Numbered from the stretch's first letter, positions 17,192 through 26,499 are shown. The stretch is 64,000 nt of DNA from SIAQ01 sp964484265 (GCA_964484265.1 CAZAFH010000009.1:62001-126000); one strand, 5' to 3'. Numbers and translations are program-made. Notes: generated by a model from the sequence alone, not told the origin.

Positions 17192-18559
17192 TCAAAACAA
17201 TTCCATTACGGGGTTGCCGTCGCAGATGGTGCGGAATTGGCCCTGGATGTCGTAGAGTTGGGCACGCGGGTCGATGCCGAAGAGGTGGAAGAGCGTCGCG
17301 GAAAGTTCGCTGACGTGCACGGGGCGTTCGCTGGGGTACGCCGCCTGGCCGTCGGACGAGCCGATGACTCGCCCGCCGCGGACGCCGCCGCCCGCCAATA
17401 CCACTGAGTAGCAATTGCACCAGTGGTCGCGGCCTGTCGAGTTGTTGGTGTTGTTCGAGAACTGCACGCCGATACGCGGGGTCCGGCCGAACTCGCCCAT
17501 CCAGAGGACGAGTGTGTCGTCGAGCATGCCGCGCGTGTGCAGGTCTTCGAGCAAGGCGCTGAACGATTGGTCGGCCGGGGGGCATAGATCCTCGCTGACG
17601 CGGACGTTGTGATTTTGGTGCGTATCCCAGCTACCGCGATCGACATCGACATGAGAGAACACCGAGACGAACGGAACCCCGGCCTCGACCAAGCGCCGGG
17701 CGAGAAGCGCGGATTGACCTTGCGAATGCCGGCCATAACGATCGCGCACGCGCTCGGGTTCTCGGCTCAGGTCGAAGGCAGTGCGAGTCTGCGGAGCGGT
17801 CAGCATGTTGAATGCCCGCTGGTAATGCGTGTGCATCGATTCGACGCTGGCGCGATCGATGGACCGCCGAGCGCTATCGAAGCGGTCGAGCAGCGAATGG
17901 CGTGATTCGAGCCGATGGGCATCGACCTCGGCAGGGGCGGCGAGACTATCGACGCGGAAATCGGGATCGCCCGGATCGGCGCCGAGGACGAACGGATCAT
18001 ATGCCGCTCCGAGATACCCGCCCAGAAGGCCTGGCGATTTCGCTGGTCCGTTGTTCGTCGTGTTCGGCATGATGACATGAAACGGCATCGACGTTTGCGG
18101 AGGCCGCAGGCGCGCCACGACCGAGGCGTAGTGCGGATGATCGGTTCGCCTGGCGTTTGTGCGATTGGAGACCGCCATTGGATCGGTCGCCTCGCGCCCG
18201 ACGAGACTGCAATAAATAGCCGGGTTGTGGCAGCGAATCGTGTGATACATGCCGCGCAGGATTGCGAATTTATCTGCATGCATGGCGACTCGCTGTAGGG
18301 CGTCGGTCATGCGGATGCCGGTGACGTTGGTGGCGATCGTCGAGAAGATGCCGCGAATCTCCGCCGGAGCGTCGGGCTTGGGATCGAAGGTCTCGGCTTG
18401 ATAGGGTCCGCCGACCTGATAGAGCAGGATGCAGGCCTTGGCGCGCGGACGGGTAGCAGCCGGTCGCGGCGTTGTTTGCGCTTCGAGTACGCGCAGGAGT
18501 CCTGCCGAGAGCAGCGAGACGCCGCCGAACTGAAACAAACCGCGTCGATGCAAAGCCAT
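17192..18559 (-). CDS. DUF1501 family protein, Tat-exported (second copy)
   Basis: This 455-residue DUF1501 protein is only distantly similar to the one at 8075. The N-terminus (MALHRRGLFQFGGVSLLSAGLLRVL) is a twin-arginine signal. Family motifs visible are CILLYQVGGPYQAETFDPKPD, FSHVDVDRGSWDTHQNH and LWMGEFGRTPRIG followed by GRDHW. The start at 18559 is fixed by GAGGAG six to seven bases upstream; the frame runs open to 18697 without signal character. No DUF1549/1553 partner is adjacent in this window, unlike the first copy. Function unknown. Confidence 0.9.
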   Translation of the reverse strand: MALHRRGLFQFGGVSLLSAGLLRVLEAQTTPRPAATRPRAKACILLYQVGGPYQAETFDPKPDAPAEIRGIFSTIATNVTGIRMTDALQRVAMHADKFAILRGMYHTIRCHNPAIYCSLVGREATDPMAVSNRTNARRTDHPHYASVVARLRPPQTSMPFHVIMPNTTNNGPAKSPGLLGGYLGAAYDPFVLGADPGDPDFRVDSLAAPAEVDAHRLESRHSLLDRFDSARRSIDRASVESMHTHYQRAFNMLTAPQTRTAFDLSREPERVRDRYGRHSQGQSALLARRLVEAGVPFVSVFSHVDVDRGSWDTHQNHNVRVSEDLCPPADQSFSALLEDLHTRGMLDDTLVLWMGEFGRTPRIGVQFSNNTNNSTGRDHWCNCYSVVLAGGGVRGGRVIGSSDGQAAYPSERPVHVSELSATLFHLFGIDPRAQLYDIQGQFRTICDGNPVMELF

Positions 18560-18673
18560 GGTCGGACTCCTCGGTGCCGGGGCGGCTATTATGCAAGCGG
18601 CCTGGTATAATATACGAGCGATAATCAATCGCTGACAGTGATGCGAATATTCGACAAAAAAGGAGGCCAGATA

Positions 18674-18889
18674 ATGTCGTTCACCGGCCATGTTCAAAAT
18701 GGGTTAGTCGTTTTTGACACGCCGGTCTCACTGCCCGACGGCACTTTGGTCGAAATTCACGTCCGCGCGGAGGACAAGCCGCTGACCCATTTCGAGAAAT
18801 ACAAGGACATCATCGGCGCGGCCGAGGGATTGCCGGAAGATTTTGCGGAAAACCACGATCATTACATACATGGAACGCCGAAAAAATGA
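18674..18889 (+). CDS. Putative antitoxin (DUF104/VapB-like)
   Basis: This 71-residue protein starts MSFTGHVQNGLVVFDTPVSL, the pattern of small antitoxins with an N-terminal beta-hairpin (xGxVxNGxVxxxxPxxLPDGTxVEI). A strong AGGAGG precedes the ATG at 18674 by about nine bases, which decides this start over 18638. It overlaps the next gene by four bases (ATGA), as in toxin-antitoxin operons. It should neutralise the PIN-domain toxin encoded downstream, which here is frameshifted. Confidence 0.75.
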   Translation: MSFTGHVQNGLVVFDTPVSLPDGTLVEIHVRAEDKPLTHFEKYKDIIGAAEGLPEDFAENHDHYIHGTPKK

Positions 18890-19286
18890 CGCCCTTATTC
18901 GCGGATACGTATTACTTCGCGGCCCTCAGCAACGCCAGAGATCAGGCTCATCAACGGGCTGTTGCGTATGCGAATAGGGCCACCAGTTCGTTGATTACGA
19001 CTTCCTGGATAATTACGGAGCTTGCCGACGGACTTTGCAAACCGGAACCCGATCAATTTTTATCCGATTGTTGGAGATCCTTCAGGCGGATCCCGAAGCG
19101 ACAATCGTGTCTGCCGATCAATCCCTGATGGATCGAGGTCTGGCATTGTATCTCGCTCGCCCAGACAAGAACTGGTCACTTACCGATTGTATATCGTTCG
19201 TCGTAATGCAAGAGCATGGCATCCGCGAAGCTCTGACGGCCGACCACCATTTCGAGCAGGCGGGATTTGTCGCGCTTTTGAAGTAA
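18886..19286 (+). pseudogene. VapC-like PIN-domain toxin, frameshifted
   Basis: The first reading frame (18886-19128) gives MTPLFADTYYFAALSNARDQ...ITTSWIITELADGL, the PIN N-terminus with its first acidic residue (FADTYYF). Family similarity then continues in another frame (from about 19035 to 19286): SIFIRLLEILQADPEATIVSADQSL...SLTDCISFVVMQEHGIREALTADHHFEQAGF, containing the C-terminal PIN acidic residues. The break lies at about 19025-19050. The joined product would be about 133 residues, a normal PIN toxin length. It is either a real frameshift that leaves the antitoxin alone, or a sequencing error. Confidence 0.85.
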
Positions 19287-19586
19287 ATTGCTTTCGTGGG
19301 AGAATAATGCACGTTTCGTTCTATTTTTCTTGACAATAGTAGAGACCTGAGCTAACGTTCAAAAAGCTGGCATTTTCGTTAAATTCGATTCATTCCCCTC
19401 TGAGATGGATCGCAAGAACGAGATAATCGTACATTTTTGTTCCGCTGAGTTTCAGACGGAACCCAATAAATCGGCAGAATTGTTTCACTGGTTCCCAAAA
19501 AACCCGTCGTCTGTTGACCAAGACAAGCTGAATTCTTGCACAAATTCCGTACTTGATGGATCGGTAACTCTGGCCGAGGGTCTGCC
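19287..19586. other. Intergenic region, nothing recognised
   Basis: The 300-base gap between the toxin relic and the DUF1559 gene is AT-richer than its surroundings. A TTGACA hexamer lies at 19330-19335 with only a weak partner (TAACGT) 17 bases on. I see no gene or strong repeat. Confidence 0.5.
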
Positions 19587-20711
19587 ATGTTTCCCCATGC
19601 GCGCCGATTTGGATACACATTGGTGGAGATGCTCGTGGTCATCGCGATCGTTGGCTTGCTGGCTGGCCTGGCGCTGCCCGCGATTCAACGGGTGCGCGCC
19701 GCCGTCATGCGCGTGACGTGCGCCAACAACATGAAACAGATCGGCCTGGCGGCGCACGACTACCACGGGATTCACGGGCGTCTGCCGGTGGGGAACACGC
19801 AACCGTATGCCGTGCCCGCGAAGCCGCCGTCGATTGCCGACGCATCGGGCATTCCCCCGCCGGAGTTGCTGTACGATTTGACGCTGACGGATAGTCCGGC
19901 TCGCAAGAATAGCGATCCGATTCGTTATCCGTGGGGGCCGAACTGGGCCGTTTATCTGTTGCCGTATCTCGAACAAGGACCGCTCTACGAGCAAGCGCGC
20001 GTCGGCGATTACATGATCGGCTACCAAAACGGCAACAACGCCCAGCGCGATTATTGGCGCTCCGTCGTCAAGGACAAAGTCATTCCGGTTTATCTCTGCC
20101 CTGCCGACAAGGGAAACGCGGTGCCATTCGCGGGCTACACACAAAACCCCGGTCCGTGGGCGCGGGGCAACTACGCAGGCAACGCCGGACCAGGTTGGTG
20201 GCAGATGTCGCTGAACGGCCAATCTTACAAGGACGCTTATGGCCTGACGGGTCCCGTGTTCGGCATCAACTACGGCGCTTCGTTCATGCGTATCCCGGAT
20301 GGCGTCACCGCGACCGTCCTTTTCACCGAAGTGCGTATCGGCGTCAATGCGTCCGACCCGCGCGGCGTGTGGGCGCTCGGCTATCCCGGCGCCAGCATCA
20401 CCGCCGCCAACGCCATCGGAGATTCGCCAACGCCAAACGACGCCAACGAAACCTCCGACGACATCCAGGGCTGCCCCGATTTCTTCTACACAGGCATCGG
20501 CACGCGCGATCACATGGGTTGCGGCCGCGGGTTGCTCGGCCTCGGCTGGCCGAGCTGGCAGGCGCAAGCACGCAGCAATCACCGCGGCGGCGTCACCGTC
20601 ACGTTCTGCGATGGCTCGGTCCGGTTCATCACCGATTTCATCGATCAGAGCGTCTGGTTCCAGCTTCTTAGCTCCAATGACGGATCTTCGCCAGGATATC
20701 TCGGAGACTAA
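19587..20711 (+). CDS. DUF1559 protein with prepilin-type N-terminus
   Basis: This 374-residue protein has a type IV prepilin/pseudopilin leader and helix (RRFGYTLVEMLVVIAIVGLLAG, cleavage expected before the Tyr after FG) and the DUF1559 body. The family's C-terminal H-x9-DG motif is present (NHRGGVTVTFCDGSVRF). Such proteins are very numerous in planctomycetes and are thought to be surface or pseudopilin-like components. GAGGG lies about seven bases before the ATG. The kinase gene downstream starts about 60 bases after the stop on the same strand. Confidence 0.93.
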   Translation: MFPHARRFGYTLVEMLVVIAIVGLLAGLALPAIQRVRAAVMRVTCANNMKQIGLAAHDYHGIHGRLPVGNTQPYAVPAKPPSIADASGIPPPELLYDLTLTDSPARKNSDPIRYPWGPNWAVYLLPYLEQGPLYEQARVGDYMIGYQNGNNAQRDYWRSVVKDKVIPVYLCPADKGNAVPFAGYTQNPGPWARGNYAGNAGPGWWQMSLNGQSYKDAYGLTGPVFGINYGASFMRIPDGVTATVLFTEVRIGVNASDPRGVWALGYPGASITAANAIGDSPTPNDANETSDDIQGCPDFFYTGIGTRDHMGCGRGLLGLGWPSWQAQARSNHRGGVTVTFCDGSVRFITDFIDQSVWFQLLSSNDGSSPGYLGD

Positions 20712-20772
20712 ACCACGAGCGGCCCGAGGGCATTGACACCGCCTGGCCGATCGCTCCGACATGGTGTGCACA

Positions 20773-22914
20773 ATGAGCGATGATATCGATCCGACCAGGC
20801 GTTCGCCGAGCATTTCCAAAGAACAGGAGTTCGGCGAAACAGGACCTGCATTCGACTTCGAGCCGCCCACGCTCTCCGATCATCGGTCGTTCGGCGTCGG
20901 CGACCTCGTGGAGAATTGCCGCCTCGTTGCGTTGCTTGGTACGGGGGCATCGGGCGAGGCCTATCTGGCACAAGAGATTGGCCTGGCCGATCGACCGATC
21001 GTCATCAAATTTGCGCCCGCCGAGCACGATGAACACCTGGCGCTCGCACAGCTGCAGCACACCCATATCATGCCGTTGCTATGGGCACGAGCCATACCGC
21101 CATTTGGACTTCGCGTGCTGGCGATGCCGTATCTTGCGAGGACCACGCTTACGGATCTTCTTCACATCCTCGGAAACTCGCCGATTGCCGAGTGGTCGGG
21201 GCAGCGCGTGTTTGAGGTGATGCGAGAGGATCAGAACGGCCTGCCGATTCAACTCATCGCGGAGGACCATCCAGCACAGGTCTTGAAGGAGTTGACGTGG
21301 GTCGATTTCGTGCTGCGGATGGGGATCACTCTGGCCGAGGCATTGGCCTACGCACATCACCGAAAGGTGCTGCACCTCGACGTCAAGCCGTCGAACATCG
21401 TGCTGACTCCCGACGGGCAACCGATCTTGCTCGACCTGGATGTCGCTCGACCGCCCATCGCGGCCGGCGACACCGTCGTTCCATGGCTGGGTGGCACGAC
21501 TGCGTACATGTCGCCAGAGCAAAAGGCAGCGATGGACGCACTCCTTGCTCACGAGCCGATACCCGATGCCATTGACGAGCGGTCGGATCTCTACTCGCTG
21601 GGTATCGTGCTGTATCAGGCCCTGGGCGGAAACCTTGAGAGCGAAACAAAGCCCGATCCGCATCAGCTTGCGAAGACCAATCCGAATATCAACCAGGAAT
21701 TGGCGGAGATTCTCGCGCACTGCCTGGCGGAGAATCCGGCCGAGCGCTATGCCGATTGCTCGGCATTGGCCACCGACCTCGATCGGCACCTAAACGATCT
21801 GCCGCTGATTGGCGTGCCGAATCACGTTTCAGCTCGCTGGCGAAAGTGGCGTCGGCGCCGGCCATTCGGACTGGCGCTCGTCGGTCTTCTCGCAGCTTTT
21901 TGTGTTGTCTCTAGCCTTGCGGGATTGCTAATGTTTCGCAGCAATGCAGAGCGGCGGATGCTCGCCGAGACGGCCTTGGCCGACGGCCTGGAGTTACAAC
22001 GAAAGGGACAACATTCCGCCGCCGTGCAGCGATTTCTCGCCGGTCGGGCGATCGCCGAATCGTGCATCGGCGGCCAATCGCTGACCGGACAATTATCGCG
22101 CCGCCTGCATGTTGTTCAGCGTTTTCAGATCGCCGACGAACTCGACAAACTTGTCCATCTGATGCGCTTTCAGGCTTTGCAACAACACACTTCGCGGCGA
22201 ATGCAACACGTGCTAGAAGCCGCCGGGCGCAAAGTCTGGGCCGAGCGAGAACTCCTGATGGACCGGCAGCATGGCCGATTGGAGGCGACCATCGAGGACA
22301 AGATCGATAGCCAATTGCAAGACTTCGTGGTCCTGTGGTCGGATCTGCAGCTCAAGCTGGCGCCGGCGGCGTACAAGGAGACCGTGCGCGTCGAAGTATT
22401 CAGCACTCTTGATCAGGCCGAGCAATTGTTCGGATCGTCGCTGGCTTGCCAGCTGGCACGCTTGAACGGCGCCAATCGGCTGGTCGAGGAGGCGCAATTC
22501 GCCCCGGCGGCTGCCTGGGAGTATTGCGCGATTGGCCGACTCGCACTTCAAAGGGGCGATGTCGAATCCGCCGTTCGGAATTTTCAGCACGCGGTGAAAC
22601 GTGAGCCGTTGGCACCCGTGGCGATACTCCATCTTGCCGTCGGGAATCTGCGCGAAAAGAAGTACGTCCAGGCCATCGAAGGTTTGTCGTACTGCCTTGG
22701 CAACGAGCCGTCCGCCGAATGCTTGCTGCTGCGAAGCGAAGCGTTTGCGGGACTTGGGAATCTCGAGCAAGCCCTGCAAGACGTAAACCTCGCCATCGAG
22801 AAAAACCCGACACTTGCGTTCGCCTATCGGCATCGCGGCAGCATCCATACAAGACTTGGCCGCCTCGAAGACGCCGCCAAGGACGAAGCGCTTTCCCGCA
22901 AATATCAGGACTGA
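20773..22914 (+). CDS. Atypical Ser/Thr protein kinase with TPR tail
   Basis: This 713-residue protein has a kinase domain at about 50-345, a transmembrane helix at about 370-392 (LALVGLLAAFCVVSSLAGLLMF) and a C-terminal TPR region whose last repeats read NPTLAFAYRHRGSIHTRLG. The glycine loop is GTGASG (56-61) and the ATP lysine is K79. The catalytic loop is HLDVKPSN (201-208), so the HRD arginine is replaced by leucine. The magnesium loop is DLD (221-223) instead of DFG. Both catalytic aspartates (D203, D221) remain, so activity is possible but regulation by activation-loop phosphorylation is unlikely. An ATG four codons upstream (20761) is an equal alternative start; no good ribosome site marks either. 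Confidence 0.85.
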   Translation: MSDDIDPTRRSPSISKEQEFGETGPAFDFEPPTLSDHRSFGVGDLVENCRLVALLGTGASGEAYLAQEIGLADRPIVIKFAPAEHDEHLALAQLQHTHIMPLLWARAIPPFGLRVLAMPYLARTTLTDLLHILGNSPIAEWSGQRVFEVMREDQNGLPIQLIAEDHPAQVLKELTWVDFVLRMGITLAEALAYAHHRKVLHLDVKPSNIVLTPDGQPILLDLDVARPPIAAGDTVVPWLGGTTAYMSPEQKAAMDALLAHEPIPDAIDERSDLYSLGIVLYQALGGNLESETKPDPHQLAKTNPNINQELAEILAHCLAENPAERYADCSALATDLDRHLNDLPLIGVPNHVSARWRKWRRRRPFGLALVGLLAAFCVVSSLAGLLMFRSNAERRMLAETALADGLELQRKGQHSAAVQRFLAGRAIAESCIGGQSLTGQLSRRLHVVQRFQIADELDKLVHLMRFQALQQHTSRRMQHVLEAAGRKVWAERELLMDRQHGRLEATIEDKIDSQLQDFVVLWSDLQLKLAPAAYKETVRVEVFSTLDQAEQLFGSSLACQLARLNGANRLVEEAQFAPAAAWEYCAIGRLALQRGDVESAVRNFQHAVKREPLAPVAILHLAVGNLREKKYVQAIEGLSYCLGNEPSAECLLLRSEAFAGLGNLEQALQDVNLAIEKNPTLAFAYRHRGSIHTRLGRLEDAAKDEALSRKYQD

Positions 22915-22990
22915 CCGCTCGGAAAAGATATCGGGGTGGCAGCGCTGCCAGCTTGTCAGAAAATTTTTTATTTCCGTTTTCCTTACGCGA

Positions 22991-23413
22991 TCAATCGAAC
23001 TTGAGTTCGAGGTTCGGCTCCGCCTTGGTGATCTGAATCGTCAACGGCGACGCATCGGCCTTGCCGAACCTGGAGAAAATTGCCGCGCGAACGGGATCCA
23101 GCGGCGGTTCCCCGGCGGCAAGCCTGGTTTCTTCGATGGGGTCCTTCGCGGCAACAACCACGCTGATTTTGTGCGTCCCAACCACGGCGCCCTTCAGGGT
23201 ACGATCGACCTCGGCCTCGAAATGTCCGTTCGCATCCGTGGTGGCGGTGCTGGGCCGCCCCTTCGCCGGCGCGAACTGGATAATCAGGTTCGGCACCGGC
23301 TTGCCCTGGTACGTTGCGGATCCCTTCACCGGCACGACCTTCGGTCCGCCGCACCCGGCAAATGTCGATGAGACGACAATTAGTGCAAACAACGACAGGA
23401 AGCGCATTCTCAT
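22991..23413 (-). CDS. Carboxypeptidase-regulatory-like lipoprotein
   Basis: This 140-residue protein has a lipoprotein signal peptide (MRMRFLSLFALIVVSSTFAGCG; lipobox FAGC) followed by a transthyretin-like beta-sandwich. The pattern VKGSATYQGKPVPNLIIQFAP...TATTDANGHFEAEV is the carboxypeptidase-regulatory-like domain widespread in planctomycetal lipoproteins. It should be anchored to a membrane facing the periplasm. The start at 23413 is chosen to give the signal peptide; an ATG two codons later is also possible. Role unknown. Confidence 0.82.
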   Translation of the reverse strand: MRMRFLSLFALIVVSSTFAGCGGPKVVPVKGSATYQGKPVPNLIIQFAPAKGRPSTATTDANGHFEAEVDRTLKGAVVGTHKISVVVAAKDPIEETRLAAGEPPLDPVRAAIFSRFGKADASPLTIQITKAEPNLELKFD

Positions 23414-23563
23414 GGTGGCACGACAGTGAAGTTGGTCGTTCTTGGCCAGAGCCGAATCTTGAGAGAGGAGCAATTTGCATTCTATGAACTTTAGAGGCGG
23501 TGCCGCTATTCCATTCGCTCGAATCGCTACTCGGCACGCACGGCGCCGAAGGAGAGATCGCTA

Positions 23564-24241
23564 TCACCGCAGTTCTCGAATTCCTTGCTTCAATTTCGGC
23601 AATCTCTCTCGCAATAGGTCCATGCCTCGCTCCGTCACCTGGGTGTTTTCGGCTACGAAGGAGACCAATCCCGGCAACTTATGCAGCGCCAGGATTCCCG
23701 CGTCCGTGATTTTGGCGTCCACCACGGAGATCGAAGTCAACGTTGTCATCTTCGCGAGCGATTTCATGCCCTCGTCGGTCAGTTCGTTTCCGGTGTAGCT
23801 GAATGTGCTCAGGCGAGTAAGCCGTTGCAGGCTCGCAACGCCCTTGTCGGTGACCTTCGTGCGGAAAAGCTGGATGCGAACCAGCTTCGCCGAGGTCGGA
23901 ATTGCGTCGAGCGCGCTGTCGTTTACGTCCATGCCAAGCAGCAGCAATGACTGCAAGTCGGGCAGTGCCTTCAACTCCTGCACGACGGCGGCGATTTTTT
24001 TCGAATCGGTCCCCGCCATCGGGCGAAAATCGACGCCGACTATCACGTTCGGAGCGGTCTCGCCCGTGGGTACTGGTTTCTGAGTTGGCGGCGTTGTTTT
24101 TGGAACTCGCTGCCAGGTAAGGTAAACGGATCCCATTTCGCGCATTTTTGCCACGACTGCAGGTTCCTTGCCAGGTTGGGCAATCGCCGGCGCTGCGACA
24201 AATGTAGCCAGAATGGATAACACGAGTATCGGTCGAATCAT
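23564..24241 (-). CDS. Secreted leucine-rich-repeat (RNI-like) protein
   Basis: This 225-residue protein has a signal peptide (MIRPILVLSILATFVAAPAIAQ) and about five 23-24-residue repeats of the type L..L.L..T.VTDKGVASL, for example TKVTDKGVASLQRLTRL and AKITDAGILALHKLPGL. These form a short ribonuclease-inhibitor-like solenoid. It is a smaller relative of the protein at 41252-43054. Such proteins are common in planctomycetes and act as binding scaffolds; the partner is unknown. Confidence 0.85.
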   Translation of the reverse strand: MIRPILVLSILATFVAAPAIAQPGKEPAVVAKMREMGSVYLTWQRVPKTTPPTQKPVPTGETAPNVIVGVDFRPMAGTDSKKIAAVVQELKALPDLQSLLLLGMDVNDSALDAIPTSAKLVRIQLFRTKVTDKGVASLQRLTRLSTFSYTGNELTDEGMKSLAKMTTLTSISVVDAKITDAGILALHKLPGLVSFVAENTQVTERGMDLLRERLPKLKQGIRELR

Positions 24242-24470
24242 GGCTATCTCCTATCATGGGTAGGCGGTTCCAAGATTAGGACGAATCCGATACAGAATCG
24301 GATTGAAACGGCGTCGGCAAGATTCGTGGTAGACACGTGAACTTTTTCTCAATGCCGCTTGTCAAGAAATATGAAGATTCGAGAGGCGATTCGCCGAAGA
24401 TAATAGTCGGCAAATGGCAGCCGACTTGACGTGCAGAGACTTGGTTTCTACCATACAAGGAAGAACGGTC

Positions 24471-24543
24471 GGCCCCGTCGTCTAGAGGCCTAGGACACAG
24501 CCCTTTCACGGCTGCGACACGGGTTCGAATCCCGTCGGGGTCA
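24471..24543 (+). tRNA. tRNA-Glu (anticodon TTC)
   Basis: A full cloverleaf can be drawn. The acceptor stem GGCCCCG pairs with CGGGGTC (one G-U). The anticodon stem CAGCC/GGCTG (24498-24502 and 24510-24514) encloses loop CTTTCAC, giving anticodon TTC at 24505-24507. The T arm is CGGG-TTCGAAT-CCCG. CCA is not encoded. It is followed by a T-run at about 24545. Confidence 0.97.
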
Positions 24544-24585
24544 GTTTTTCCTGCCAAATTCGCGGTGGATCTGGTCACCGCGAAG

Positions 24586-25368
24586 TCACGCTCGATAGCC
24601 ACATCCTCGCAATATCTTGTCCAGCCATTTACTGTCTGCCGGCATCAACGAAGGCGGCGGCGGTTCAACAGCGTAGTCAATATCCTTGTCGTATTGCCCG
24701 TCGCGACAAGCCTGTTCGTGACACGCCTGGAGGTCTACATCAATTGGCTTCTCGCCGGCCGCAAGTGGAATTGGGATTGGCGGTAGGCGGTCGCGAATCC
24801 CGAACGGCCAGATTCCCGCTTTCGGAAATTCTGCTGCCTGGCTGACGATGACGGAATAGTCGGACCGTGGCGGAGACGGCTTTCCCATCGGACTTTGCTT
24901 TCCGCCTCGCAACAGGTTGATTTCCACAAAGCTCGCCCCGCCAGCCAAGTATTCGCTGCGTTTGGCGAGATAGGCGTCACGGTCTTCGCCTGGCGTCTTG
25001 TTGCTAGGGCTGAGCAATTCGATGACCGTGATGACGTGCTTGCCCATCGCATCAATGATTTTCAGGTAGCGATGCCCTCGCTTTCGCACCGACGGCATTT
25101 TGCCGACCGCAGGCGCATTCAACGCCACAACTGCCGCGCCGAGGGTTTCGCCTTCGTCCGAAACGAATACATCCGGCTGCCCGAGAAGTTCCAAATCTCC
25201 CTCTTCAGGTTCATGGATCCACACATATCGATCGAGGCGAGCGGCATAGCGGCTTGGCAAATTCTTGCTTATCGCACCTCGCAAATGAAGCAGTAACGTC
25301 GTATGGTAGTCCGGCCAGATTGCCGGGTCTTCGAGATAAGGATTCATTCCCGGAAATGATGATGGCAT
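24586..25368 (-). CDS. DUF4058 family protein
   Basis: This 260-residue protein opens MPSSFPGMNPYLEDPAIWPD, the diagnostic beginning of DUF4058, a family found mostly in cyanobacteria and planctomycetes. A central block VITVIELLSPSNKTPGEDRDAY resembles the ExxSPxNK core of PD-(D/E)XK-like proteins such as Uma2, so a nuclease-like fold is possible. No signal peptide is seen. Function unknown. Confidence 0.9.
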   Translation of the reverse strand: MPSSFPGMNPYLEDPAIWPDYHTTLLLHLRGAISKNLPSRYAARLDRYVWIHEPEEGDLELLGQPDVFVSDEGETLGAAVVALNAPAVGKMPSVRKRGHRYLKIIDAMGKHVITVIELLSPSNKTPGEDRDAYLAKRSEYLAGGASFVEINLLRGGKQSPMGKPSPPRSDYSVIVSQAAEFPKAGIWPFGIRDRLPPIPIPLAAGEKPIDVDLQACHEQACRDGQYDKDIDYAVEPPPPSLMPADSKWLDKILRGCGYRA

Positions 25369-25477
25369 AATCGACGTCCGAATTCGACCGGAAATTCCGT
25401 GCTACTCCACCGCTACCGTCAGTTTACCGGCACAATGCGTCAAGCAGAAGTGCGCCTGGCGTCTCGCTCAACAATAT

Positions 25478-26272
25478 TCACTTCGCATCCAGACCTTTCT
25501 TCACGTTGACCTGGTTCATCATGCTGCGGATCATGGCGTCTTGCCAGGTGCGCGGCCAGGTTCGTAGGAAGCCTAATTTCAGGCGCATCATTCGCGGGAA
25601 TGTATAGAACAGCAGCTTTTTGCGAATGGCATAGGCGATCTCCTCCACGGCCTGGTCCAGTTCCAGAATGTGTTCGAGCGTGCCCTCCAATTGCTCCGTC
25701 AGCGGCGTGCGGATCCACCCCGGGCAGATCGTCGTGACGTGGATGCCGATCGGCCTTAGCTCGACGCGCATGCCGTCGAGGATCGAATTGACGCCTGCTT
25801 TGCTCGCGCAATAGGCGAGCATCCGAGGCAAGCCTCTGTACGACGCAATGCTGGAGATTCCGACGATATGCCCACGCCGGCGCTCTACCATGCCGGGGAG
25901 GACGGCGCCGATGCTGTTGGAAACTCCGAGCAGATTGACGTTCAGCACCTGGTTCATCGCGGCGATGTCGTACTTGAGGCCGCTCGTCTCCAGACCGATT
26001 CCTGCATTGGCGACGAGCAGATCCGTCGGGCCAAGTTGCGATTCGAGTTGGGCCACGGCCCTGAGCAGTTCTGTAGGATCGGTGACGTCGGCAAGCGCCC
26101 AGGCGAGCCGTTGATTCTTCGAGTGGAATTCGTCGGCGAGCGAACGCAGACCGGTTTCGTGACGATCCAGTGCGGCGATCGCGTAGCCTTCGCGCGCGAG
26201 GCGATGCGCTAGGCTGCGGCCGATGCCGCTGGCTGTTCCAGTGATCAATGCGACTGGTGATGATGAAGTCAT
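25478..26272 (-). CDS. Short-chain dehydrogenase/reductase
   Basis: This 264-residue classical SDR has the NAD(P) motif TGTASGIG (11-18), the structural NAG motif (VANAGIG), the catalytic Ser in GISSIAS and the YxxxK pair (YCASK). The segment after the Rossmann fold is Arg/Lys-rich with IRKKLLFYTFPRMMRLKLGFL, suggesting membrane association, as in some fatty-acyl or polyketide reductases. The start ATG gives the expected N-terminal strand. It stands alone. Substrate unknown. Confidence 0.92.
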   Translation of the reverse strand: MTSSSPVALITGTASGIGRSLAHRLAREGYAIAALDRHETGLRSLADEFHSKNQRLAWALADVTDPTELLRAVAQLESQLGPTDLLVANAGIGLETSGLKYDIAAMNQVLNVNLLGVSNSIGAVLPGMVERRRGHIVGISSIASYRGLPRMLAYCASKAGVNSILDGMRVELRPIGIHVTTICPGWIRTPLTEQLEGTLEHILELDQAVEEIAYAIRKKLLFYTFPRMMRLKLGFLRTWPRTWQDAMIRSMMNQVNVKKGLDAK

Positions 26273-26335
26273 TCCGTTTTGATATGGAAAGTCCGACGGA
26301 TGAATTTATATGTCGCGCGGGTGAAATGGACGTTT

Positions 26336-26410
26336 CCGAGCCGCGCACGCAGCGCAGCGGAGTAAGCGCCTGCCAGCCAAACCGCTTACTCCGCTGCGCG
26401 CGCGGCTCGG
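26336..26410. repeat. GC-rich inverted repeat
   Basis: 26336-26368 and 26383-26410 are complementary (CCGAGCCGCGC...CGCAGCGGAGTAAGCG), with a 5-6-base bulge in the left arm and a 14-base loop. It is of the dispersed-palindrome type seen elsewhere in the window. Confidence 0.85.
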
Positions 26411-26446
26411 ACGATGCGTTAAACCCGGCCGCGCGTAGTATATTGC

Positions 26447-26499
26447 GAGCGAAATGAAAAAAAGAAGCACGCCTGGGGAACACCCCCAGGCGCCTTCTT
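26447..26499 (-). terminator. Minus-strand intrinsic terminator-like hairpin
   Basis: GCCTGGGG (26471-26478) pairs with CCCCAGGC (26484-26491), extended by AAGAAG/CTTCTT on the outside. Read on the minus strand it is followed by a seven-T run. No minus-strand gene is seen upstream of it, so it may end a small RNA or be a repeat. Confidence 0.5.

Noticed and set aside
19485..20870. A 461-codon minus-strand frame
   Set aside because: It is antisense to the DUF1559 gene, whose prepilin leader and H-x9-DG motif are clear.
23475..23798. A plus-strand frame across the LRR gene end
   Set aside because: Mostly antisense to the secreted LRR gene; no start signal.
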